In this document: piece by piece, positions 1 through 5,662 of the stretch
Layout: each line of letters starts with the position of its first letter
Position numbering within the stretch: the first letter of the stretch is position 1
Assembly: GCA_020631035.1 (NCBI GenBank)
Contig: JAHDIA010000428.1
Coordinates: 1 to 5,664 of the forward strand
Direction: 5' to 3'
Length of the DNA: 5,664 nucleotides
Source: Chitinophagales bacterium
GTDB lineage: Bacteria > Bacteroidota > Bacteroidia > Chitinophagales > UBA2359
Translations under genes and position numbers: made by a program
The notes under the pieces: model-generated
Seen by the model: the letters and a program-made list of their open reading frames with translations, nothing else
Databases searched by the model: none
Told to the model about the DNA's origin: nothing

Positions 1-178
1 AGTATAGGACGAAAAGATGCACACAAAATGTATAGAAATTTAATTTACACAGTAATAAGTAGTGTGACATAATTAAGCTTACCAAAATATTAAGATAAAT
101 TTGTCAGACTACTTAAATGTTGAAATGATAGAGAATATAAGAATAGTAGCAAATTAAATCACTTAATTTTATCACATT
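1..178. other. AT-rich non-coding leader region before the lipocalin gene
   Basis: No credible reading frame, RNA gene or repeat is visible here. The stretch is strongly AT-rich and probably carries the 5' control region of the lipocalin gene. The only site I can point to is a Bacteroidota-type -7 element, listed separately. The first bases may belong to the 3' flank of a gene outside the window. Confidence 0.6.
96..103 (+). promoter_or_regulatory. Candidate Bacteroidota -7 element (TAAATTTG) for the lipocalin gene
   Basis: The octamer TAAATTTG fits the Bacteroidota primary sigma factor -7 consensus TAnnTTTG exactly. It would place the transcription start near base 110 and give a 5' untranslated region of about 70 bases. 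The matching -33 element (TTG about 19-20 bases upstream) is poor: only TTA at 73-75 lies at the right distance. In such AT-rich DNA the octamer could arise by chance. Confidence 0.35.
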
Positions 179-709
179 ATGTTTAAGCTAAATTGTAAAA
201 TAGTATGTATATTTTTTTTATTTACTGCCCTGATTTCTTGCAATGATGCCAGCAAATACCCAACACTCGAAACCGTCACCTCCGTTAACGTTGACCAATA
301 TGTAGGAAAATGGTACGAAATCGCCTCTTTCCCAATGCGAGCGCAAAAAGATTGTACCTGTACCACCGCCGAATACGGAACCACTGAGGAAGGCTACATC
401 ACCGTCCTCAACAAATGCAAAAAAGGTGATAGAGATGTCGAAATCAGTGGCAAAGCCTTTCCTGATGACGATGGCAGCAATAGCAAGCTCAAAGTTCAAT
501 TCTTCCCTCTTTTAAAGTCACCCTATTGGATCATCGACCTTGCCAAAGATTACTCCTATGCCGTGGTTGGAACACCCAACCGAAAATACCTTTGGATACT
601 CAGTCGCACCCCCAAAATGGACGAAAACACTTATCAGGAAATCCTAAAAAGGGTTAAAAACAAAGAATTTGACATCGAAAAACTCAACAGAACGGAACAA
701 AATTGTTAA
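179..709 (+). CDS. blc: Outer-membrane lipocalin lipoprotein, Blc/apolipoprotein D type
   Basis: This 176-residue protein belongs to the bacterial lipocalin family; E. coli Blc binds lysophospholipids and fatty acids and is thought to act in envelope lipid maintenance. Residues 1-21 form a lipoprotein signal peptide: a hydrophobic stretch ends in the lipobox L18-I-S-C21, followed by N22-D23. There is no clear inner-membrane retention signal, so outer-membrane sorting is likely. The mature barrel shows lipocalin motif 1 (G43-K-W-Y-E-I-A49), the late Blc-like strand (Y125-S-Y-A-V-V-G131) and the hallmark Y137-L-W-I-L-S-R-T-P145 before a C-terminal helix. Length is normal for the family. Unlike E. 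coli Blc it carries Cys59, Cys61, Cys80 and a C-terminal Cys176, which could form disulfides in the periplasm. The start codon is the only one giving a complete signal peptide. It probably forms a two-gene unit with the YkvA gene 82 bases downstream, since no terminator lies between them. The family call is firm; the ligand is unknown. Confidence 0.93.
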   Translation: MFKLNCKIVCIFFLFTALISCNDASKYPTLETVTSVNVDQYVGKWYEIASFPMRAQKDCTCTTAEYGTTEEGYITVLNKCKKGDRDVEISGKAFPDDDGSNSKLKVQFFPLLKSPYWIIDLAKDYSYAVVGTPNRKYLWILSRTPKMDENTYQEILKRVKNKEFDIEKLNRTEQNC

Positions 710-757
710 GGAAATGACTTCTATCTATAAAGAATGGTTACTTTTATATAAAAAGAG

Positions 758-770
758 TCAAAATTCAAAA
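758..770. repeat. Short AT-rich repeat motif (TCAAAATTCAAAA)
   Basis: This motif upstream of the YkvA gene contains AAAATTCAAAA. Its reverse complement TTTTGAATTTT occurs at 1354-1364, on the other side of the gene, inside the tandem repeat there. The two copies therefore flank the YkvA gene in inverted orientation. The low complexity means chance similarity is quite possible. Confidence 0.3.
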
Positions 771-791
771 TACTAATTTTAAAATCTACCA

Positions 792-1211
792 ATGAACGAT
801 CAAGAAAAAAAAGCTTTAGATAAATCGACCCATGATGCCCAAAGTATCCTTAGTGACCCCTTGAAAACCAAGCGATTACTTGAAAGAGTAGTCAATAAAT
901 CAGATAAAAACGAATCTTTCTTCGACGGTATTTGGGAAGACCTACAAGCAATGGTCCGTATGGTACGCTCTTGGAGAGCAGGTGACTACCAAGACATCTC
1001 CAAAAAATCCATACTCATTGTAGCAGGTGCCTTCCTCTATCTCGTCAATCCACTCGACATCATTCCCGATTTTACCCCTTTGCTCGGAATGGTAGATGAT
1101 GTAACGGTTATAGGCTATGTCATCAACAATCTCCGAAAAGAAATTCAAAAGTTCAAAGATTGGGAAGACAGCACTCCCATCGTTGATGTCGAAGAAGTCG
1201 AAATCGCATAA
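792..1211 (+). CDS. YkvA/DUF1232 family protein, probably membrane-associated
   Basis: This 139-residue protein carries the DUF1232 domain of the YkvA family at about residues 72-110. The core is a hydrophobic stretch (I74-L-I-V-A-G-A-F-L-Y-L) running into the signature N86-P-L-D-I-I-P-D93, then P96-L-L-G and the acidic pair D102-D103, then a second hydrophobic stretch (V104-I111). The biochemical role of this family is not established; many members are small and predicted to associate with the membrane. The N-terminal 65 residues are charged and helical in character, and the last 15 are acidic. There is no signal peptide. The gene follows the lipocalin on the same strand and is closed by a strong hairpin directly after its stop codon, so the two genes are likely co-transcribed. 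A shared envelope role is inference from position only. The family assignment rests on the PLDIIPD motif. Confidence 0.9.
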   Translation: MNDQEKKALDKSTHDAQSILSDPLKTKRLLERVVNKSDKNESFFDGIWEDLQAMVRMVRSWRAGDYQDISKKSILIVAGAFLYLVNPLDIIPDFTPLLGMVDDVTVIGYVINNLRKEIQKFKDWEDSTPIVDVEEVEIA

Positions 1212-1258
1212 GCAAGAAAACGCCCAATATTTCAGAGAAATATTGGGCGTTTTCTTGC
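1212..1258 (+). terminator. Perfect long-stem hairpin, probable bidirectional intrinsic terminator
   Basis: The arms 1212-1232 and 1238-1258 are perfect 21-base reverse complements; adding the C1233-G1237 pair gives 22 base pairs around a 3-base loop (AGA). The core CGCCCAATATTT/AAATATTGGGCG is flanked by GAAAA on the left and TTTTC on the right, so a T-rich tract follows the GC-containing stem on either strand. The hairpin begins at the base after the YkvA stop codon and lies between convergent genes (YkvA on + and the esterase-fold gene on -). That is the expected place for a bidirectional terminator. Confidence 0.85.
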
Positions 1259-1331
1259 CATACCAGCGACATTCCCCCAAGAATTTTCAATCTTTAATCT
1301 CTAATCCATACCATTGGCATTCCCCCAAGAA
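1258..1331 (+). repeat. Two 26-base direct repeats with a 48-base period
   Basis: Bases 1258-1283 and 1306-1331 align without gaps with 23 of 26 identities. Both begin with CCATACCA and end with CATTCCCCCAAGAA; the differences are clustered just after CCATACCA. The 22 bases between the copies are AT-rich. With only two copies this is not a CRISPR array. It looks like part of an intergenic repeat cluster in the gap between convergent genes. Confidence 0.75.
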
Positions 1332-1366
1332 ATCTTAAATTTTGAATCTTAAATTTTGAATTTTCA
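1331..1366 (+). repeat. 14-base tandem repeat (AATCTTAAATTTTG), two full copies plus a partial
   Basis: AATCTTAAATTTTG occurs exactly twice in tandem at 1331-1344 and 1345-1358 and is followed by a degenerate partial copy beginning AATTTTCAA. The array ends a few bases before the stop codon of the minus-strand gene at 1370, so it lies in that gene's 3' flank. Replication slippage is a simple explanation for the tandem unit. Confidence 0.8.
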
Positions 1367-1369
1367 ATC

Positions 1370-2590
1370 CTAATACCCAAACATCTCCCGCAAGCCCTTT
1401 TCAATTCTTTCTTGCACACTTCTACCTGTCACATTCTTTCGATAATCTTCTGAGAAATAAGGATAATTTCCTTGAGCTTCCAAAGCCTTTACCATACGTT
1501 CAATACCAGCCAACAAACGCTTTTCTGCATTGCTTGAACCATTGTCAAAATACAAGCGAATATTGGGGAAGCCATAAGAATCCCGAACCCGTTTGGTATA
1601 GGTGAAATACAACTGAGGCGAATCGAAAATAGGAGACAAACAAATCGCCTTACCAAACTGCACCGAATTGTCCCAAGCAGTCAAAAAAGCGACTAGACCA
1701 CCCACATTGGCTCCCATAATGGCAGTTTCTTGTGCCTTGCTTTGAGTACGGTATTTTTCATCAATAAAAGGCTTTAATTTTTTGGTCATAAAGTTTTGAA
1801 AGTCTCTATATTCTCTAGTCGAAAAACTCTTCAAACGGTAATCGTTTTGGTTGTGAACCACCACCACGATGATTTCCCGTAACTCATTTTGTCGAATCAT
1901 TTGCTTGGCGACTTCTCCCACCTGCCAAGGATGACCACCTATAGATTCACTCGAATGAAATCGTTGTTGCCCATCCAATACATACAAAACAGGAAATGAA
2001 CGACTTGCATCAGTCTCATAAGCAGGGGGTAAATAGACTGTCACATTGCGAGGGTCAACCCCCGAAGCTGCCAAATCTTTGTGGTAGCGAACAAATTGGA
2101 AAGGGGGCGGTTTAGGGGGCGCACTGGGTTGAACAACAGGAGTTTGACTAGGGGACACCCTCGAAGGTGTACCTCGACCTCCATCACTCCAAGCTTCGAT
2201 TCGGTGGCGAATCAAGGTGTCTCTACGTATAAAAAAACCATGAACGATGGATTCTCCATTGACATCGACTTCTGTTTGGTCCCAATTGCCTCGTGTGTAT
2301 TGCAAATTGACATGCATCCCCAAAGGCATTTTATAGGTGCCAATCCAAGAACCATCGGGATTGCGAAACAACTGAATGAGACCAGGATTCCAAGGGCCAA
2401 AACCAGGGAGATTGCCTGTAATGTAAATATTATCAGGAGAAATATTCTGAGCAGATTTGACAATGAATGAAACCCGAACATGGGGTTTTTGAGGAGCTCT
2501 TTTGCGATTTCTATAATTTTGTGCCAGCACACTGACTCCAATCAAATGCACCAACAAAAACAATAAAACAAGTTTTTTCATACAAGGCAT
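1370..2590 (-). CDS. Secreted CBM20-like domain plus esterase D-fold protein, probable pseudoenzyme
   Basis: The 406-residue protein (numbered from the ATG at 2588-2590) has a Sec signal peptide; starting at Met4 (2579-2581) gives the canonical form MKKLVLLFLL with likely cleavage after VLA23, so Met4 may be the true start. Residues about 36-132 resemble a CBM20-like starch-binding beta-sandwich: I55-Y-I-T-G-N60, then G65-P-W-N68, then N77-P-D-G-S-W-I-G-T-Y86. A proline-rich linker spans about 141-164. Residues 165-406 match the esterase D/enterochelin esterase family (PF00756): V185-Y-L-P-P-A-Y191, F199-P-V-L-Y-V-L-D-G-Q208, I240-I-V-V-V-V, Y280-R and D349-N-G. At the nucleophile elbow, where the family has G-x-S-x-G-G, this protein has G293-A-N-V-G-G298, so Asn295 replaces the Ser. 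Near the C terminus, where a catalytic His is expected, it reads G389-R-S-V-Q-E-R. Hydrolysis by the usual triad is therefore unlikely; polysaccharide or ligand binding is a possible role (inference). The gene is probably monocistronic, with its own promoter candidate at 2614-2621. Confidence 0.88.
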   Translation of the reverse strand: MPCMKKLVLLFLLVHLIGVSVLAQNYRNRKRAPQKPHVRVSFIVKSAQNISPDNIYITGNLPGFGPWNPGLIQLFRNPDGSWIGTYKMPLGMHVNLQYTRGNWDQTEVDVNGESIVHGFFIRRDTLIRHRIEAWSDGGRGTPSRVSPSQTPVVQPSAPPKPPPFQFVRYHKDLAASGVDPRNVTVYLPPAYETDASRSFPVLYVLDGQQRFHSSESIGGHPWQVGEVAKQMIRQNELREIIVVVVHNQNDYRLKSFSTREYRDFQNFMTKKLKPFIDEKYRTQSKAQETAIMGANVGGLVAFLTAWDNSVQFGKAICLSPIFDSPQLYFTYTKRVRDSYGFPNIRLYFDNGSSNAEKRLLAGIERMVKALEAQGNYPYFSEDYRKNVTGRSVQERIEKGLREMFGY

Positions 2591-2613
2591 AGCTTAGTTC
2601 TGGTAATCCAACG

Positions 2614-2621
2614 CAAAAATA
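2614..2621 (-). promoter_or_regulatory. Candidate -7 element (TATTTTTG on the minus strand) for the esterase-fold gene
   Basis: On the minus strand this octamer reads TATTTTTG, an exact fit to the Bacteroidota -7 consensus TAnnTTTG. Transcription would start near 2607, leaving about 17-26 bases before the two candidate start codons at 2590 and 2581. No convincing TTG lies at the -33 position. If correct, the GC-rich island at 2641-2740 is upstream of the transcript rather than in its leader. Confidence 0.45.
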
Positions 2622-2640
2622 GGATATTTTCTTTTGTAAG

Positions 2641-2740
2641 CGTAGGATGAGCGGGAGGAAATCCCCTTGTACGAAGCTTAAAACCTGCGCTGGTTAACCA
2701 GAATGAACGCAGCCATGAAAGACACACGCTGCCCCATGCA
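2641..2740. other. GC-rich structured intergenic island of unknown nature
   Basis: These 100 bases contain 53 G/C, against 16 G/C in the 60 bases that follow (2741-2800). Several inverted repeats are packed inside: GGGA/TCCC at 2653-2656 and 2662-2665, a perfect 12-base palindrome CTGGTTAACCAG at 2690-2701 enclosed by CTGCG (2685-2689) and CGCAG (2708-2712), and GCAGC/GCTGC at 2709-2713 and 2728-2732. I do not recognise RNase P RNA, tmRNA, SRP RNA or a known riboswitch. It could be a small structured RNA, a multicopy intergenic repeat, or the remnant of a mobile element. No gene of credible length is present. Confidence 0.45.
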
Positions 2741-2753
2741 AAATTAGAAATGA

Positions 2754-2796
2754 TGAATTATAAATTGAGCTTATTGCCTCTCCAATTCATAACTCA
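2754..2796. repeat. AT-rich imperfect inverted repeat between the J-domain and esterase-fold genes
   Basis: The left arm at 2754-2769 (TGAATTATAAATTGAG) pairs with the right arm at 2780-2796 (CTCCAATTCATAACTCA), with one bulge and two mismatches around a 10-base loop. It sits just past the stop codon of the minus-strand J-domain gene. It could therefore form a weak hairpin at the end of that transcript, but it has low GC and no good T tract, so it is not a convincing intrinsic terminator. Confidence 0.45.
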
Positions 2797-2803
2797 CAAT
2801 TAT

Positions 2804-3244
2804 TTATTTGTCATATTTTTTTTCAAAATAGGCATAAGCCTCATTGAGTTTTGCTGTAATTTTTTCTGCACGTTCACGCATAGCTTCCTCATTTTGAAAG
2901 CGGTCGGGATGGTTGGCTTTCATCAATTTACGGTATTGCTTTTTGATAACAGCAAAATCTTTGGTGGGTTCCATTTCCAATACCTTAAAATATTCTTTGT
3001 CTTTGTTGACCGTTTTTTTACGACGAGAAGAAGAGCCAGTCCAACTGTCATCATCACCATAAGAAGAGCTAGACTTAGAACCTCCAGGACCATATTCTTT
3101 GTCATATTTCCCGAATTGTTCTTCTTTCCACCTTTCAAATTCATCATCTGTATAATCAGAATCCAGTCCGAATTTTTCTTCGCCTTTTTCTACAATGTCG
3201 TAAACATACGATCTGGCTATTTTAAACAAACGATCTAAAATCAT
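2804..3244 (-). CDS. Small J-domain (DnaJ-like) protein with C-terminal J-domain
   Basis: This 146-residue protein ends in a J-domain at about residues 83-143: D82-K-E-Y-F-K-V-L opens helix I, helix II is Y104-R-K-L-M-K, the diagnostic H112-P-D114 tripeptide follows, and helix III runs through K131-L-N-E-A-Y-A-Y-F. J-domains stimulate the ATPase of DnaK/Hsp70, so it is likely a cytoplasmic co-chaperone. Full-length DnaJ carries the J-domain at the N terminus with zinc-finger and C-terminal substrate domains; all of that is absent here. Instead residues 1-50 form a charged helical region and residues 51-80 a Gly/Ser/Asp/Lys-rich linker. There is no signal peptide or membrane segment. The gene is divergent from the protease gene; a near-match to a -7 element (TATTTTG, one base short) lies at 3268-3274 on the minus strand. 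The HPD motif makes the domain call secure; the client is unknown. Confidence 0.92.
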   Translation of the reverse strand: MILDRLFKIARSYVYDIVEKGEEKFGLDSDYTDDEFERWKEEQFGKYDKEYGPGGSKSSSSYGDDDSWTGSSSRRKKTVNKDKEYFKVLEMEPTKDFAVIKKQYRKLMKANHPDRFQNEEAMRERAEKITAKLNEAYAYFEKKYDK

Positions 3245-3446
3245 AAACGCTTTTTGTATTTTGACGGCAAAATAAGAAGATTGTTATAAAAATATATCAT
3301 TTTTCTGAAAAAATCATTCCCAAAATGGGCGATTTCTCCAACTTAATTGCGAATTTTAATAAATTTTGTTAAAGAAGCTAAAATACAGCGTAACTTATTA
3401 GATAAAGTTGTTGTCTTAGTAAAGAAATAGATAACCCACATTAGTA

Positions 3447-3454
3447 TAATTTCG
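3447..3454 (+). promoter_or_regulatory. Weak -7 element candidate (TAATTTCG) for the protease gene
   Basis: TAATTTCG has one mismatch to TAnnTTTG and would give a leader of about 40 bases before the ATG at 3501. No TTG occurs at the expected -33 spacing. The divergent intergenic region 3245-3500 is AT-rich and otherwise shows only a short CCCA/TGGG hairpin at 3319-3329. This call is tentative. Confidence 0.22.
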
Positions 3455-3500
3455 TATCTTAACAGAGAGAAATATAAACATTATTGAAAATATATTAGGA

Positions 3501-5606
3501 ATGAACAGACTTCTTGGATTAATCGCACTACTTGTTGTTTTCGCCACTTCGGTTGGAGCTTATGTCATCAATTATGACAATGAGGAAAACAAAAAAAAGG
3601 TATTGATAGACATTTTGATGAATAGGCTGAGTGAATTGCACTATAGCCCCAAAGATGTGGATGATAGCCTTGCTCAAACAGTGTTTGATGAATTCGTCAA
3701 AAGAATGGATTATGGAAAACGTTTCTTTCTTAAAGAAGACATAGAAGCGTTCCAACCTTATCGGGAAAAAATAGATGATTTGGTTAAGGAAAAAAATTAT
3801 GAATTTTTTGATTTAACCCTTGAGCATTATAATAAAAGGTTGACAGAAGCCAAATCTTACTATGAGGAGTTGATTGAGACAGACTTTGATTTTTCTAAAG
3901 ATGAATACATTGAAAGGGATTATGACAAAGTAGCATATTTAGAAACCAAGACTGAACTCAAAGACTACTGGAGAAAAACACTCAAGTATGATATTATGAG
4001 TCGTTTGGTGGACAAATTAGATGCACAGGAAAAAGCGCAAGAGGAAAATGATACGACAGTCACCGTCAAAACCTTTGAAGAATTGGCGATTGATGCCAAA
4101 GAGAAAGTCAAAAAGAATTATGACAATTGGTTCAAAAGACTGGACAAGAAAACAAACAAAGATTATTTGGCTACTTACATCAATTCCATAGTCAATACCT
4201 ATGATACCCATACTGGATATTTTCCACCAAAAGACAAAGCAGATTTTGATATTCGTTTGTCAGGTAAATTAGAAGGAATTGGCGCAACTCTTTCAGAGAA
4301 AGATGGTTACATCGAAGTCAAAAGTATTGTACCTGGTAGTCCTTGTTACTTACAAGGTGATTTAGAGGTAGACGATTTGATTTTGAAAGTAGCACAAGGG
4401 GCTGATGAACCAGTAGATGTGGTAGATATGCCTTTGAGTGATGCAGTGCAATTGATTCGTGGAAAGAAAGGAACTGAAGTGCGCTTGACGGTTAAGAAAA
4501 CAGATGGCTCGCAAAAAGTCGTCCCTATTATTAGAGATGTGGTTTTACTAGAAGAAACCTATGCCAAGTCTGCCTTCCTTCAAGAAAATGGCAAAAAGGT
4601 AGGATACATCAAATTGCCTAAGTTCTATGCAGACTTTAAAAACCCCAAGGGTAGACAGTGTGCTAGAGATGTTGAAGTGGAATTGGAAAAACTCAAGGCT
4701 GAAGGAGCCGATGGAGTCATCCTAGATTTGAGAAGCAATGGTGGAGGCTCTTTGCAAGATGTAGTCAAGATGGCAGGACACTTTATAGATGAAGGACCAG
4801 TTGTGCAAATCAAAGCAAGAAAGGGAATGCCATATGTCTTGAAAGACGAAGTACCTGGAACCGTTTTTGATGAACCTTTGGTGATTTTGGTCAACTCATT
4901 TAGTGCTTCGGCTTCAGAGATTTTGGCAGCCGCTATACAAGATTATGGTCGTGGAATTGTTATTGGTAGTAATAGTACCTATGGAAAAGGAACAGTACAA
5001 CGTTTCTACGATTTAGACCAATACATCAAAGACGATTTTTCAGAATTGAAACCCATTGGTGCTGTTAAAATGACCACTCAAAAGTTTTACCGAATCAATG
5101 GTGAGTCTACCCAACACATAGGGGTTGTACCTGACATTGTTTTGCCTGATACTTATTCTTATATTGAAACAGGAGAAAAAGAACAAGACTATGCAATGCC
5201 TTGGGATGAAATCAATCCTGTTCAATACGACGAGACACAGATGGATTGGAATCTCAACAAATTGATTAAAAGCAGTGAAAGTCGTGTCAATCTCAATGAG
5301 ACCTTTAACAAAATCAAAAAAGATGCAGAAAGAAGAAAGCGCAACAGAGATTTGACCAAGTACAATTTGCAATTGGATACATTCCAAAGCGAACGTTGCC
5401 AAAGAAAAGAAGAAGCTGAAAAGTATAAGAAGTTACAAGATAAGGCTTTAGACTTTGAAGTTACTTTGTTGGAAGCCGATGAAATGGCAATGGTAGAAGA
5501 CACAGTCAAGCAAAAAACTTCCAACGATTGGTTGGAGAAACTGAGCAAAGATGTCTATTTAGAAGAGGCAATGAATGTCATTGGTGATATGATCAAAGCC
5601 AATTAA
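3501..5606 (+). CDS. prc: Tail-specific (C-terminal processing) protease, Prc family, peptidase S41A
   Basis: This 701-residue serine protease is close in length and domain order to E. coli Prc (682 residues), which degrades periplasmic proteins from their C termini. Residues 1-20 form a signal peptide or N-terminal anchor (hydrophobic L4-A20, ending VGA). A long charged helical N-terminal domain covers about 28-230 and ends in D235-T-H-T-G-Y-F-P, the counterpart of the family's DPHTxYFxP. The PDZ domain spans about 245-333 (L257-E-G-I-G, I276-V-P-G-S-P). The S41 core follows: V367-G-Y-I-K-L, D409-L-R-S-N-G-G-G416, then F467-S-A-S-A-S-E473 with the predicted nucleophile Ser470, and G495-K-G-T-V-Q500 with the predicted general base Lys496. 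The Ser-Lys dyad is intact. A charged, coiled-coil-like C-terminal domain covers about 590-700, as in Prc. The ATG follows the short AGGA immediately, too close for a normal Shine-Dalgarno site. Leucine codons are mainly TTG and third positions more AT-rich than in the lipocalin gene. The upstream J-domain gene is divergent; no downstream partner is visible. Confidence 0.95.
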   Translation: MNRLLGLIALLVVFATSVGAYVINYDNEENKKKVLIDILMNRLSELHYSPKDVDDSLAQTVFDEFVKRMDYGKRFFLKEDIEAFQPYREKIDDLVKEKNYEFFDLTLEHYNKRLTEAKSYYEELIETDFDFSKDEYIERDYDKVAYLETKTELKDYWRKTLKYDIMSRLVDKLDAQEKAQEENDTTVTVKTFEELAIDAKEKVKKNYDNWFKRLDKKTNKDYLATYINSIVNTYDTHTGYFPPKDKADFDIRLSGKLEGIGATLSEKDGYIEVKSIVPGSPCYLQGDLEVDDLILKVAQGADEPVDVVDMPLSDAVQLIRGKKGTEVRLTVKKTDGSQKVVPIIRDVVLLEETYAKSAFLQENGKKVGYIKLPKFYADFKNPKGRQCARDVEVELEKLKAEGADGVILDLRSNGGGSLQDVVKMAGHFIDEGPVVQIKARKGMPYVLKDEVPGTVFDEPLVILVNSFSASASEILAAAIQDYGRGIVIGSNSTYGKGTVQRFYDLDQYIKDDFSELKPIGAVKMTTQKFYRINGESTQHIGVVPDIVLPDTYSYIETGEKEQDYAMPWDEINPVQYDETQMDWNLNKLIKSSESRVNLNETFNKIKKDAERRKRNRDLTKYNLQLDTFQSERCQRKEEAEKYKKLQDKALDFEVTLLEADEMAMVEDTVKQKTSNDWLEKLSKDVYLEEAMNVIGDMIKAN

Positions 5607-5620
5607 GTAGACTTAGAACC

Positions 5621-5662
5621 TGTCTGAAAACCTATTCTGAAGTTGAGACGAGGTCTCAGACA
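5621..5662 (+). repeat. Imperfect inverted repeat after the protease gene, at the window edge
   Basis: TGTCTGAAAACCT (5621-5633) pairs with AGGTCTCAGACA (5651-5662) apart from a small bulge or mismatch, with exact TGTCTGA/TCAGACA outer ends. A smaller hairpin GAGAC/GTCTC (5645-5649, 5653-5657) overlaps the right arm. It lies 14 bases past the protease stop codon. It may be a terminator, but no T tract follows within the window. It may also be the edge of an intergenic repeat or insertion sequence that continues outside; the window ends here and I cannot decide. Confidence 0.4.

Noticed and set aside
942..1280. A 112-codon minus-strand frame covering the YkvA gene
   Set aside because: It is antisense to the DUF1232 signature and spans the hairpin; its translation has no domain features.
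1258..1331. Possible CRISPR-like repeat-spacer unit
   Set aside because: There are only two copies with three mismatches, the 22-base spacer is low-complexity AT-rich sequence, and no cas gene is present.
1117..1338. A 73-codon plus-strand frame overlapping the YkvA gene and running through the hairpin and repeats
   Set aside because: It starts inside the YkvA coding region in another frame and reads through the terminator and intergenic repeats; nothing supports it as a gene.
2081..2470. A 129-codon plus-strand open frame inside the esterase-fold gene
   Set aside because: It is antisense to a coherent protein with signal peptide and conserved motifs, and its translation shows no recognisable domain.
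2647..2697. A 16-codon plus-strand mini-frame (MSGRKSPCTKLKTCAG) in the GC-rich island
   Set aside because: It is too short, has no translation signal and is interrupted by the palindrome; chance is sufficient.
2641..2740. RNase P RNA, tmRNA or group II intron domain V in the GC-rich island
   Set aside because: GAGGAAATCC resembles the RNase P GAGGAAAGTCC only superficially and no partner conserved regions are present. The ATGAAAG segment lacks the domain V stem, and no tmRNA ends are visible.
2750..3238. A 162-codon plus-strand open frame antisense to the J-domain gene
   Set aside because: It is dominated by Phe and Ile runs, which are the antisense reading of Lys/Glu-rich codons in the J-domain gene. 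The opposite strand has a clear HPD motif, so this is a shadow frame.
4908..4988. Ser470-Lys496 separation of 26 residues in the protease, one more than the Ser452-Lys477 spacing of E. coli Prc
   Set aside because: The extra residue falls in the variable loop GSNSTYGK before the conserved GKGTVQ, and the flanking motifs are intact. It is most likely a lineage-typical loop variant rather than a defect.
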